Shown: positions 34,197 through 45,295 of the stretch, one piece after another
Numbering within the stretch: the stretch's first letter is position 1
How the letters are laid out: the number at the start of each line of letters is the position of its first letter
From: Nissolia schottii
Taxonomy: Eukaryota > Streptophyta > Magnoliopsida > Fabales > Fabaceae
Direction of reading: 5' to 3'
DNA length: 64,000 nucleotides
Assembly (NCBI GenBank): GCA_003254905.1
Contig: QANU01045287.1
Span: forward strand, 205,091-269,090
Made by a program: the position numbers and the translations under genes
Notes under the pieces: model-generated
Databases searched by the model: none
What the model was told of the DNA's origin: nothing
Seen by the model: the letters and a program-made list of their open reading frames with translations, nothing else

Positions 34197-34564
34197 TCAT
34201 AAAATGGCAATGGATTTGGTGAGGTTGCCAATGATGGAAAGAAAGTTTGCAGCATAGTAGAGAAGGAAACAGAGAAAGAAAATTGAAGAACAAGGAAAAT
34301 GAAACTGGAAATGAAGAGGAATATGCTAAGCTAATTGCTGAATATTCAATACTCAAAACTTGATTAAAATACACCATGATAGACTTATATAGCCCTCAGT
34401 TTCTGTTGCTTGTGATGCAAGCAATTCCTAATAACTAACAGTTGTAAAACACAAAAACAGAACAGAGAAAAGCAAAACAACAACAACTGTTTTTTGTTAT
34501 GCAATAAACAGAAAACAAAAAACAACTTCTGTTATGCAGCAACAATTTCTGTTATGAAGCAACA
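34197..34564 (-). repeat. 5' LTR of copia element 3 (368 bp)
   Basis: It begins right after the complement of the primer-binding site (GCTCTGATACCA) and ends GAAGCAACA. It differs from the partner LTR by scattered substitutions and several small indels over about 340 aligned bases, so the insertion is younger than copia elements 1 and 2 but not very recent. Confidence 0.9.
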
Positions 34565-35094
34565 AGTTTGATGCTAAAATTTAGACTTGGATGAGAATAA
34601 CGCTAGAAAATAATTATAAACTAATCAATTAAGTTTAACCAACATTTTCAAAGGTTCAATTTTCACTATACTTGAAGCAAATTTATCGGCATGCATGTAA
34701 TAAGACAAGGACGAATTTCTGAAATTGGAATAAGTGCAATTCCCGTAATATTCGAAAGGAAGGTTTCATCGTCCGTTTATGACATGCTATGCAAATAGAT
34801 TAATGCATGTAGACAAAAATGGCAAATCATGGAAAGAAACTTGTTCAACCACATGCCTGCTATAAAACAAGGCCATGCATCGAAACTAACAAATCAATGG
34901 CACATTCAATGATTGTGGGGACTTACTCTTTACTCAATAAATCATTTTAATTGATTTCTATTCCTAAAAAAATTATGGCTTAAATATGATTTAGGGTCTT
35001 GTTATAGGTTAGGTTAGATTATTTTGCTCAGATGACATTATTGATGTGATATTTTGTTAATCACATTAGCATATAATATAGTTTTTTCAGTAAT

Positions 35095-35110
35095 AAAGAT
35101 TATAATCACA
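35095..35110. repeat. SINE target-site duplication (left)
   Basis: AAAGATTATAATCACA, repeated exactly at 35301-35316 just after the SINE poly(A). Confidence 0.95.
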
Positions 35111-35300
35111 ACCTGGCGGGTTGGCGTGAGTGGTTAAGTACTCTCGTCCCTTAAGCAGGTGGGAGGGGTTCGATCCCTACCCCTTGTGAATGGAGCAAAT
35201 CCACAGGCCAGCCGTATACCCCTTAACTGGACTTCAGAACGGCGAGGGATTAGTCTCACCTGATACGCGGGTGGGGATACCCTGGGAAACAAAAAAAAAA
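35111..35300 (+). mobile_element. tRNA-derived SINE (190 bp)
   Basis: A 5' tRNA-like part holds RNA polymerase III promoter boxes: A box TGGCGTGAGTGG (about 35122-35133) and B box GGTTCGATCCC (35167-35177). A tRNA-unrelated body follows, then a terminal poly(A) (about 12 A). The 16-bp target duplication on both sides is perfect, as for target-primed reverse transcription by a LINE machinery. Both boxes look intact. Confidence 0.95.
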
Positions 35301-35316
35301 AAAGATTATAATCACA

Positions 35317-36550
35317 TAATTTTACTAAGACAAAAATTAAAATAATATAATTTATAATATGTTTGGATTGAAATAAAAAAATATTTTTAATCAAATCTTA
35401 AATTTGTTGGAGATTGAAAAAATATTTTTTTTTTGAAAATTATTGTTATTATCGTATATTATTGTTTATTGTCGGTGAACTGTTAATGAGTGACATTTTG
35501 AAGAAAAGAGAAGGACAGCGAAAAGAAATCCGCGTAAGGAAGCAATATTAACAATGAAAATAAGTTTCAGCGAAGAGAGATGTAACAGCAATAAATATTA
35601 TCCCCATCAGTTGGACTAATTATCACTGCTTTTGTTTCGACATCTTGATAACCATAGTTGAAAAACACTGCTGAAAATATTTTTATCATGCGAACAAGTT
35701 AGACAGAGAAATCAAGCTGAATCATGCATTTCTGAGAAATGAAGAATTCTTGGGGTGCTATAGTGATAACAATCCCGCATATTAGTCATGCAATATTTCT
35801 ATGTTATTTGAATTTAAAAAAATCAAATTGACAAAATTTAGTTAAGAGAGATATAATAATTATGAACTGAATAGTGCTTAAAAGTCTCGACTTATAATTT
35901 TTTTATTAATCTACACAATTTGATGCATGATATTTAATATTTTATTACTTATTTTATTTTTAAAAAATAGCAAATATTATTTATTAAAATATATAAATTG
36001 ATGGATTAAATTTCTTGCTAAATTTTCTTATCAGCCACAGGCATCATAGCCAATTAAGCCAGAGAAGAGGCAAAGCATTAATGCATAATGGTCGGCAACA
36101 ACATCCTAGCCATTAAATATGTCAACAATCAAATGAAAAACTAGCAAGAGATGCTCAACTAATAATTTCTTTTTTCATGGGAACAGTGGTCTAACTAATT
36201 AAACATAGAATCAATTATTCACAATTAAATAATACTTATTATTAATTATAATTAATAACTAATAATATTTAATAATAGTAACCAATCCTAATTATTAGAT
36301 GGCGGATGTCAAGCAATCAGCTGGGGTAGCACCACCTTTTTTTAATTTACACAAATTGCTGAATGCTGGATGAGAAGCATTCGTAAAATCACTCACTTTA
36401 AAGATATTTCATCATTATATCATTAAAACAAAAATAAAATTTATTCTCAGATAATCTAAATTTAGGATATTTTCACTGTCTTATCACAAATTTTCGTTTT
36501 ATTTATTTATTTATTTTACTTTTTAATTCTTTTCCCTCCCATTTCCGTAA
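35317..36550. other. AT-rich intergenic spacer
   Basis: No gene seen. It marks the passage from transposon-dense sequence to the gene-bearing half. Confidence 0.5.
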
Positions 36551-36555
36551 TTTTT

Positions 36556-37148
36556 CTCATATAAATATTCTATGAAAAATGTTCTCTCTGAGATCATCAT
36601 CTTCACTTCCGGATCAGGGGAAACACAAATTTTATAATAAAAATAAATAAATTATACCGCTTGAAAATTTTGATCCCCGATTTCTTCCAAATCTCTTTCC
36701 AGAAAACCCTACATACCCAATCAGGGGAAAAAAAACCCTAGATTCATCCCCATTTCTGGAAGAAAGTGATAATTTTTGTCGGGTCCCAGTTTCTGTTTCA
36801 GTGTAAAACAACCCAAATTTCACTCGGTTTGGGCTTCTAACTCTTCCACATCCGAACCTTGCTTTTCCCCCGGAAGCGCAAGCTTGATTCGATTTTGCTC
36901 TGTTTTCTGCCACTGAATTCCTTTAATTTTTGTCAATTTTTTTGGGGGTTTTACTTTTCTGTGTTGAATACCCAGAAGGGGAAAAATCGAAAAGTGAGAG
37001 CAGCATTGCGAACTGAATCTCAATTGGCGAAGTAGGTGTTTGTCAAAAATCCGCAATTGGGGAGTTTTTTAGTTTTTGTGTGTGAGAGGAATGAGAGGGT
37101 GGGGTGGGAAATGATGAGAGGGAGAGGGGCATGTTACGTTGAAGTATA
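36556..37148 (+). promoter_or_regulatory. MUCI70-like promoter core and 5' leader with upstream ORFs
   Basis: A TATA-like CATATAAATATTC at about 36556-36568 is the best core promoter upstream of the gene. The leader would then be roughly 550 nt. Its last 60 nt hold overlapping short ORFs at 37091-37114, 37111-37149 and 37131-37142, described as a finding. The real transcription start is not known, and an intron in the leader cannot be excluded. Confidence 0.45.
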
Positions 37149-40100
37149 ATGTCATTGGGTATTCGTTCTTCTGGAAGTTACGGGTCTCTGCTTGATAAAC
37201 AGTTGCAGAACGGAGCGTCGCCTCTTCAAGCAGCGGCGGCGGCGGCATCTGCACGGAAGGCTTCCAAGATGGTCAACAACAAGGAGAAAGAGCGGCTCTT
37301 CCTTTGGATCTGCAAGTTTGCTGGCCGCAAGAAGGTCGGAATGCTCTTCCTCTGCCTCATCTCCGCCGTCGTCTTCTTCTGGGTTCTCTACGTTGGAAAA
37401 GGTTCCTCAACTCAATCTGTGGTTGTTGCAATTATCATATCATAATTTGAGTATTGTATGATTGTATCTGCTTATTATGTATGGCTTAACTTGGCTTACT
37501 AGCATATGGTCTGATTCACATCTGTCACTTGATTTCTAAGTTTAATTAGGATAGTACATAATGCTTGTGGTGTGGCTTGCCTTCAGGTGAAGATTCTCAG
37601 GAAGGAAATGGTGTGCAGGGAATTAATGCAAATGACAGTATGTCTATAAGTGATTCATCATCTTTTATCTCTACCGCGGCGGGTTCCATGGGCTTGGCTG
37701 CGAATCTGGGATTACCCCCTCCTCCCCCTAGCTATTTTTTGGGATACCAACTTCCGGTGGGGCATCCGTGTAATAGCTTCACTCTCCCTCCCCCACCAGC
37801 TGACCCAAAGCGCACTGGGCCACGGCGTAAGTTGTAGCTGTGCCGTCTGAGATATTTAGATGATTTGATATTTAATAATTTGGAATGGCACTCATCATTC
37901 CTGCATGTGTCCATTAGTTCTTAAATTTTTTTGTTGTTCATGACAATGCAAAGGATGTGGGGTGATATATATTTTAGACTACTATGTGCATATGGTAGTT
38001 CTTCTGAATATTCTGGCTTGTTTATGTTTCAGCATGCCCTGTATGTTACCTTCCTGTGGATGAAGCCATTCAGCTGATGTCAAAGTCACCCTCACCTTCT
38101 CCAGTTCTTAAGAATTTAACATATGTATACGAGGAAAATTTAAGCAGAGATGGAGAATTTGGTGGTTCGGACTTTGGTGGATATCCTACTTTGAAGCAGA
38201 GAAATGATTCTTTTGATATAAGAGAGTCAATGAGTGTGCACTGCGGGTATGTTTTACTTTTTGCTCAATATTTCCTTGACTTATATCTATTATCACTGAG
38301 AAATGTTCGTTGTGGTTATAATTTGTCTGTGCCAGTAATAGAGCATATTTCTCGTACTTTTTTCACTGATATCAATTCATTCTGCATCTTCAATGGTGCA
38401 TGTGTGCACCTATCAGATTTGTTAGAGGAACTAAACCTGGCCGCAACACAGGATTTGACATCGATGAAGCTGACCTGCTTGCAATGGAGCAGTGTAATGG
38501 AGTAGTTGTTGCATCAGCCATATTTGGTCTGTATCATGTGATTTCTGCATTTATTTACTTCTTTAAGCTAGTGATTGACTATAAATTGAATACATTTTTC
38601 AGGAAACTTTGATGAGATAAATGAGCCAAGATATATGAGTAAATATTCAAGGGAGACTGTATGCTTCCTCATGTTTGTAGACGAAGAAACGGAAAAATAT
38701 CTAATAAGTTCAGGCAAGCTGGGAAGCAGCAAGAAGATTGGTTTATGGAGAATTATTGTTGCTCGGAATCTCCCTTACTCAGATGCAAGACGGACCGGAA
38801 AGGTCAGAATTGTATATCTGGCAAGCATTGTTATGACTGTGAAATAGAAATTAGCATGGGGTTATCATCCATTTTAATATTGATTTTTTTTTTTCTTCTG
38901 GAAATAGTTATCCTTTCTTTATGCTGTGATCATTGACCTAGGAAATTAATATTGCTGGTTGTGGTTTCATCTTTCTAAAATCTTCCTTGGAGGTAATATT
39001 GCCATACTGGCTTATTGTGAATACACCAGAAGGGGAGGGAAACAAATGATTAGATTGGTGAACCTCCTGTTATTGGTTACATCATCTTGTCTGGCATTAT
39101 GATGATTCTTTATATTCACAACGAAATTTAGCCTTTCTGTATGAATTAAAAAAGCTTAAATATCTATTAGACACTGTTGTGTATTCTAGTTTGTAAAGTA
39201 GAGTTTTTATGTATCTTGTATCTTTTATTACTTTTCCCACAGATTCCTAAGCTTCTGTTGCATAGACTGGTTCCAAATGCTCGCTATTCTATATGGGTTG
39301 ATGGAAAGCTTGAGCTTGTTGTGGATCCTTATCAAATTCTGGAAAGGTACATCTCACTATCTTTCGTTGGTACTATATTCATTCTATATGTGAATTTTCT
39401 CATTTCAGTACATCTCTTATTTGTTTGATTTGGAATGTGGCTCACTGTTTTCTGTAATTAATAATGAAAACACACCAATTTAAAATGAAAACTGAAAACA
39501 AACCATACATCACCTTAGCTCCACAGAGCTGCTTAATAAATCATGTGCGACTTATTTTCCTTCTTGCCAAACTTATATCTAGTCTATATGGCATGTCTGC
39601 TTCATGCTCCATTAATATCATCTATGACTGCTCAGTCTATAATTTATTTGCTTGTGGGCTACAGAGATATGTTCAAATAAGGAATGGAAGCCCAATATTA
39701 CTGGGGTAGAACGTCAAAGCATGCTGCAGATAAGATTGGATCTGGGGTCTTCATCTCAGCCTCCTCTTAATATGAATGAATTAGGGTAATTGTTGCAATG
39801 TCGTCATGTGGTGTAGGCACTTCTTCAAATTGACATTTCACCAATATCTCATTAGGAGATGACATTAACCGAGTTATAAGTGGCCACATTTATTGCCTTT
39901 CCTCTTGCGCATGTTTTAGAGGCTTATAGAATTAATATTTTTGGCTTGAGTACTAGAATCTTGTCAAATGCCTACCTTAGCAATTAGAACTGTCATGGGA
40001 AGACTTAATTGAAATGTTGATATCTTCAGTTACTTTTACATGCGTGTTCATCTGGAGTATATCCCGAAAGGTCCTTCATTAGGGGCCATACTCATATTTC

Positions 40101-41376
40101 ACAACTCTGCTATTTCTGACTTTACACAAGATTTATTTGCCTTTATCTTTTCATAATAAATGTTTTGGCACCTAAATTACTTCTCTTTTCCATATTTAGG
40201 TTTTTGTGGAGGAAGAATGCAACTTTTGCAATATCAAAGCATTATAGGCGCTTTGATGTATTTGTTGAGGCTGAGGCAAATAAAGCTGCTAAAAAGTATG
40301 ATAATGCCTCTATTGACTTTCAGATTGAGTTTTACAAGAGAGAGGGATTGACCCCATATACAGAGGCGAAGCTACCTCTAATAAGTGGTAGGTGGAACTT
40401 CCTTCCTGTACCTATCTGGGATAGATGCACCTGTTTCATTTATTCATTGGTTCTCAAACTTCATGGTTGAGTTGCAGATGTTCCTGAAGGATGTGTAATA
40501 GTACGAGAGCATGTTCCTATTAGCAACCTCTTTACTTGTCTTTGGTTTAATGAAGTTGACCGATTTACTTCGAGGGACCAGATTAGTTTCTCAACTGTCA
40601 GGGACAAAATTTTATCAAGGGTGGATTTTCATTTTAACATGTTCTTGGATTGTGAAAGGCGTAACTTTGTAGTTCAGGTAATTTTGTTTTAAAAATCTCA
40701 TTTGTTTATCCGATAAAAATGAATTTTTGATTTCGTAGTTTTTCCAAAAGGTACATGCCGATGCTGAACAGCTCAACATTTAGGAGTGCAATAAAGATAC
40801 ATTCACACTTGCACGGCTGTGCACATACTAATTGTTTATGAAAGCATAAACTAATGTAACAGTGATAACTGTTTTCATATATGTTTCTCTTATGTTTTCC
40901 CACTAAGATGTGAATATTCCCTAATTTCACCATGTTAGTACATTGCTTGGTGGAGGAGATGATCAATTCCATTATTACTGTGTACAACTTGTATTGTTCG
41001 AGTTCACAACCTACTTATGTTTTATGAAAAGTGTACTATGGTACATGATCTTTCTAAACAACCTTTGGTGTCTATGTAATTTCTTGGTCACTTTTTCTCT
41101 CATTTACCTAACTATAATTCATTTTTCACCCCGTTCTTGTGACTATAGAAATACCACAGGGAAATATTGCTGCGGCTGGCTCCACCAAAGGCGCCGGTTT
41201 CTCAACCCCCTCCACCATCTCCACCTCCTCCAGTGCCTTCACTTGAAATGTCAACTGAAAAGGCAAATTCATCCACTAGGAGAGGCCCCGGAAGGCGTGG
41301 AAGAGATAGAAGATCTGGTTCTAGGCGCCACCGCAAAGTTGTTGCTGGAATTAAAGACATTGACATAGCAAGTTAA
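37149..41376 (+). CDS. MUCI70: MUCI70/TOD1-family (DUF616) hexosyltransferase-like protein, nine coding exons
   Basis: Predicted type II Golgi membrane protein of 578 residues; Arabidopsis MUCI70 (At1g28240) has nearly the same length. Exons: 37149-37401, 37587-37826, 38033-38246, 38417-38526, 38603-38802, 39243-39346, 40200-40387, 40478-40677, 41149-41376; every junction is GT/AG and the phase is kept. The protein has a cytosolic N-tail with an Ala run (28-33), one membrane anchor (about 63-82), a Pro-rich stalk (about 115-150), a PCPVCYLP motif (about 165), then the DUF616 domain (about 190-500), including FVRGTKPGRNTGFDID, RLVPNARYSIWVDGKLEL and TCLWFNEVDRFTSRDQ. An Arg-rich tail (GRRGRDRRSGSRRHRK) closes it. 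Family members act in wall and mucilage polysaccharide synthesis (MUCI70) or turgor control (TOD1). Start chosen as the first ATG in frame with the conserved tail; catalysis is inferred from the family. Confidence 0.93.
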
Positions 41377-42131
41377 AAGAGTTTTGTTTGGGTGATTATA
41401 CTATTTTTTATCCCTTTTTTCCAAATTCCACCTACTACAAAAAAGCATTCGTTGGAGAGAGCTGGATCCTGGAGGGAAAAATGTGCAATATGAGTTTTGT
41501 ATTGTGACGCTCTCATTCTTTTTTTCTTTTATTTTGTGTAATTGTCCAATCTCTATTAATTTTTTTGTTGTACATATATCAACATCTTCAACAATAATTA
41601 TAAACATGGGTTGCCACCAAATGCCTCACGTGGTAACCCATTTTGCCATTCTATTGCTATTCTACTCGTGTTTATATATCTTTTGGTCATTTAGTGCCAT
41701 GTTATAATAGGGTTGATTGAATTTAATAATTATAGCATGAAATTTGATTACTGCATTGAAGTTATACGTGCATTTCTTACTTTCAATAATTTTATCACAG
41801 ATGGTGCCACCGTGACTTATGAGAGTAAAAGAGCCTATAAGTTGGAGCTCGACTAACACCTTCGATCTTCTTAAAACTATGTTTGGTAAGTAATATGTAT
41901 ATTTAAAAAATAAAAAATTGATTTATATTTTTTCTTTATTCTGTTGTTTTAAAGCTGATTCACATAAAATTATACAAATTTAAAACATATATTTCTTTCT
42001 TTTATTTATTTATTTATAAAAATAGTATTTCTTTTAGGAATAAATAAACGCACTGAATACGAAACGACGTCGTAGAACAAAACCCTACTGGTACCCCTAA
42101 AATCCTAATCCAGGGGAAGGAGGGAATAACG

Positions 42132-42995
42132 ATGACGATGGTGCTAAGGAGTCGAGTCCTCAGCCTCAGTCTCACTCTCCATATCCCTCTTCCTTCTTGT
42201 TCTTCTTCTTTTGCTCTCTCCATTCCCAGCAAAACCCTCACACCTTCTCTCCTCTCATTCCGGCACCCTCTTTCCAATTCCACAACCTCAGCTTCCAAAG
42301 TCACCAATCCTCTTCCTCCCCTCTCCGAAGCCGACAAGTTCCTCAGAACCGTGCTGTTCGTTCCCCCGGGGGTCGAACCCGATGAGGTCAACGATTCAAT
42401 GGTCCTTCCCGGGTCCAACATCGTAATCGGACCCTACGCCGGCGATGCCAGGATTAAGGACGTTGAGTTCGTCAAGAGCAGCGGCCGGGCCAGGGACTGC
42501 CCGAAGGATGACCGACCCGAATTCGCCATCCTGGGTCGCTCCAATGTGGGCAAGTCTTCTCTCATCAATGCCCTTGTTCGCAAGAAAGAGATTGCTCTCA
42601 CCTCTAAGAAACCAGGTCTTTCTTTTTCTCCAATCCTCCTTACCTCTCATATGAAGATTCGAGCTTTGCGTGATGTGTTTGTTTGTTGCACTTTCAGGGA
42701 AGACGCAGCTTATCAATCACTTCCTGCTGAACAAAAGTTGGTACCTTGTCGATTTGCCTGGTTATGGGTGAGTGAGTCAGTCACAACATAATTCAATGTC
42801 TTCTGGTTTGTTTTTATATATGGTTTTGTTGGATAGTTGCAGGGGCAAAATCTACATGCCAAAAAATTTAAAATTTGTAAAATATTTGTGTAATGTGCTA
42901 CCATATAAAGTATATTTATACAGAAGTTATAACTGTTTTTGCGGTTCAATGGCGCGGGCAAAATTAATGGAACAACATAACTAGCCACTTGTAAT

Positions 42996-43033
<38 letters not shown>

Positions 43034-43745
43034 TCCTAAGCTGATTCCTCAGATCTTGGCATGCTTCTTGCTCTTTGAAAACGCTCACTAACGAGGTTGT
43101 ATGTTGACTTGTGTTGCTAGTTGTCATGCTCGGTACTATGTTTTTCCTTTTCCTTTTTTTCCCCCCTGGTTTGGAGGGGATTGAACGTTGTTGATGGGTG
43201 GTGTTATTGTTAATCAGTCTGATTGCTGGTTATGGAGAACTCATCCTCATGTTTTATTTGAGTTTTATGCAGCTTCGCTAAAGCATCCGAAACTGCTAAA
43301 ATGGATTGGTCCTCATTCACAAAGGGGTACTTTTTGAATAGAGATACCCTGGTTGCTGTCTTGCTTCTCATTGATGCAAGTGTTCCACCTCAAAAGATCG
43401 ACTTGGATTGTGCAAATTGGCTTGGACGCAATAATGTATGATGCCTTTTGATATTGAGTTCATAAAGTAATTTTAGTCTTAGATGTTAAGGTACCGAAAC
43501 AAGTCTAATTTTGATTAACCGGCCGTGAATTTCAGATACCCATCACTTTTGTTTTCACAAAATGCGACAAAATGAAGGCAGGGAAGGGAAAAAGGCCCGA
43601 TGAGAACATTAGGGATTTTCAAGAGGTAATCAGGCAAAACTACAAGCAACATCCGCCTTGGATTATGACCAGCAGTGTAACTGGACTGGGCAGAGATGAA
43701 CTTCTCTTGCATATGTCTCAGCTGAGAAACTACTGGGATCAGTAG
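42132..43745 (+). CDS. EMB2001: EngB/YihA-type GTP-binding protein, organellar, four exons
   Basis: Predicted 308-residue TrmE-Era-EngA-YihA-Septin-like GTPase of the EngB (YsxC) subfamily, needed in bacteria for large ribosomal subunit assembly; the Arabidopsis relative At2g22870 is embryo-essential. Exons: 42132-42615, 42698-42767, 43273-43435, 43536-43745, all GT/AG. Residues 1 to about 55 are Ser/Leu/Pro-rich with few acidic residues, fitting an organellar (probably plastid) transit peptide. G motifs: G1 LGRSNVGKS (134-142), G2 Thr in KKPGKT (about 164), G3 DLPGYG (180-185), G4 TKCD (247-250), G5 SSVTG (285-289); all key residues are present. The intron after G3 contains a long (TA)n tract at about 42999-43030. 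The gene lies 755 bp behind the MUCI70-like gene in the same orientation but is clearly a separate transcription unit. Confidence 0.94.
42999..43030. repeat. (TA)n microsatellite in EngB intron 2
   Basis: About 16 uninterrupted TA units in the intron between exons 2 and 3 of the EngB-type gene. Confidence 0.95.
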
Positions 43746-44129
43746 GAGGAAATCTCAAATATAAGCAAGATGCGACAGTCCACAAGAAGAGCACGTGGGA
43801 GCAAAATTGGAATTACAGAAAGGTGCAACTGTATAGATGAATCATGTGAAAAAGCTATCTGTTTTAATTGTGTCACGCATAGTATTTCAGCTGGGTCGTT
43901 CATCAGGATCTTTGATGTCCTTGAAGAGCAACCTGATATGTACTCGGTATTACATCAGAATCCAGCGCGAGTTGTTTCTTGGTACTGGATTTTTGTATGC
44001 CGACTCTGAGCAATAGGGATCATTTATGTCTATGGGACTAGAAAGTTGCAGGAAATGCTATTTTCCTGGCTTTTAATTGAGACTTTCTGGAGGAATTTTC
44101 GGCTTTTGCTATAGCTTAACAGTATAGAT

Positions 44130-44181
44130 GCTTTGATGTATTTTTTGAGGCCGGGATAAATAAAACTGTTGGAAATATGAT
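44130..44181 (+). pseudogene. Stray fragment of a MUCI70-type exon 7
   Basis: This 52-bp stretch (GCTTTGATGTATTTTTTGAG...) matches 40251-40303 in exon 7 of the MUCI70-like gene with about nine differences and one single-base gap. It encodes FDVFFEAGINKT where the gene has FDVFVEAEANKA. No other exon of that gene is seen nearby. It lies 385 bp behind the EngB-type stop codon, perhaps in its 3' untranslated region. Confidence 0.7.
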
Positions 44182-44826
44182 CCAGAAGTGTAACATCTCT
44201 TTCTACCCCAATGTGCTATACTCCTTCCTACGCCTGGTTTCTAACATGGAAATGTTTGTTGCACTACATTATTACGAGGATTTGGATCAATTTCTACTAC
44301 TAAAGAAATGGAACAAGAATAAGTGTAGGCGTCTAGATTTAATTGGGTCTGAATAGAGGCCCTATATGGGAGGGTTTTGTAAAAAGTACTCATTTCTATT
44401 ATCAGAAAGTAAAATTGCTGAATGTCTTTCGAGCGTGCTCTGTTTTGTAATATATATATTAATCAAGTGAACAAGTGAAAGTTACGAAAGAAGCTGGTGG
44501 TATAACGTCAAAACCTGCATTTTATTATAATCTGTGTATATGCATCCACCGAGTTGAGTTTATCATTGACAGATAACAATGCCCCAGATCGCAGGCCGGC
44601 AGTATCAGTCTCTTGCCGCGTGCCAACCTCGGACGAATGTCACCTGTCGGGGCCCACCATATCCTCCTTACCCTTGTTCGGTTCCTTCTCATCATATAAT
44701 TAGCACTCCAAAACTCCGATTCTTTGACTCAGAGATAATCGGACAACACAACTCAATGGTGACCTGAGGATTATCAAGATTCTCACGACCATGTTCTTCA
44801 GCACGTGAAAAAATCTCCAAAGAAAA

Positions 44827-45270
44827 ATGGGATCATCATCAGCATCAGCGTTTCTGGTGATCTGCCTCCTCCACTCGGCGATTGCCACGACGTGCGGTGC
44901 ACTGATGATGTTCTACATGAAGGAGGCGTACACCATAGGCCACGGCCTCCAGAGGGCGACCAGGCTGCTGGGGTCCACACCCCACGACCAGCTCCTCATC
45001 AAGACCTCCGACTCCTTCTCCGGCCTCCTCCTCTTCACCATCGGCTTGCTCCTCTTCATGGTCTCCTTCGTCAAGGACAAGGACTTCCAGGACTTCTTTG
45101 CCAAAGGGTGCGCGCTGCTCCATTTTTCAATGGCCGTTTGGAGGGTCTGCTTTGAGAGGAAGGTGGAGGACCTTGCCTGGGATTGGCTCCGGCAGACGGT
45201 CGGGGACTCCCTCTTGGCCCTCTCCTGGGTTTTCTTTCTTCTTTACTCTTGGGGAGACAAGTACGATTAG
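44827..45270 (+). CDS. Small plant membrane protein with four predicted TM segments, intronless
   Basis: A 147-codon single-exon frame starting MGSSSASAF and ending SWGDKYD. It is much richer in G/C (especially C) at third positions than its surroundings, which favours a real gene. Hydrophobic segments lie at about residues 7-28, 64-82, 91-107 and 127-142, with short loops rich in charged residues (FVKDKDFQDF, FERKVED). I recognise it as a conserved type of plant-specific uncharacterised small membrane protein, not a family with known function. The start was chosen as the only in-frame ATG before the first membrane segment. The stop codon is embedded in a GCTA repeat. Location and role are unknown. 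Confidence 0.8.
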   Translation: MGSSSASAFLVICLLHSAIATTCGALMMFYMKEAYTIGHGLQRATRLLGSTPHDQLLIKTSDSFSGLLLFTIGLLLFMVSFVKDKDFQDFFAKGCALLHFSMAVWRVCFERKVEDLAWDWLRQTVGDSLLALSWVFFLLYSWGDKYD

Positions 45271-45295
45271 CTAGCTAGCTAGCTAGCTAGCTAGA
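45268..45295. repeat. (GCTA)n microsatellite overlapping a stop codon
   Basis: Six or more GCTA units follow directly from the TAG stop of the small membrane-protein gene; the stop itself is in register with the repeat (TAGCTAGCTAG). Confidence 0.95.

Larger units (their letters stand above)
28793..34564 (-). mobile_element. Ty1/copia element 3, younger, with 3' half of RT lost
   Basis: LTRs at 28793-29162 and 34197-34564 flank gag, protease, integrase and the start of RT on the minus strand. The primer-binding site, complement of 34185-34196, is TGGTATCAGAGC, a perfect initiator-Met-tRNA match. Coding frames are long and only lightly broken: gag in three pieces, protease one, integrase one, integrase C-terminus plus RT start one of 334 codons. 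Reverse transcriptase stops abruptly at about 30665, where an unrelated LTR-like sequence begins. RNase H, the rest of RT and the polypurine tract are absent. LTR ends are TCAT rather than TGAT, and no target duplication was found. Confidence 0.9.

Noticed and set aside
34565-34601. ATAAC as target duplication of copia element 3
   Set aside because: ATAAC precedes the left LTR (28788-28792) and occurs at 34597-34601, but using it would require an LTR end at GAGA with no matching sequence in the other LTR.
43770-44009. 79-codon plus-strand frame behind the EngB-type gene
   Set aside because: It lies in the probable 3' untranslated region. It has no recognisable motif.
44845-45123. Glu/Gly-rich minus-strand frame
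   Set aside because: Antisense shadow of the GC3-rich small membrane-protein gene.
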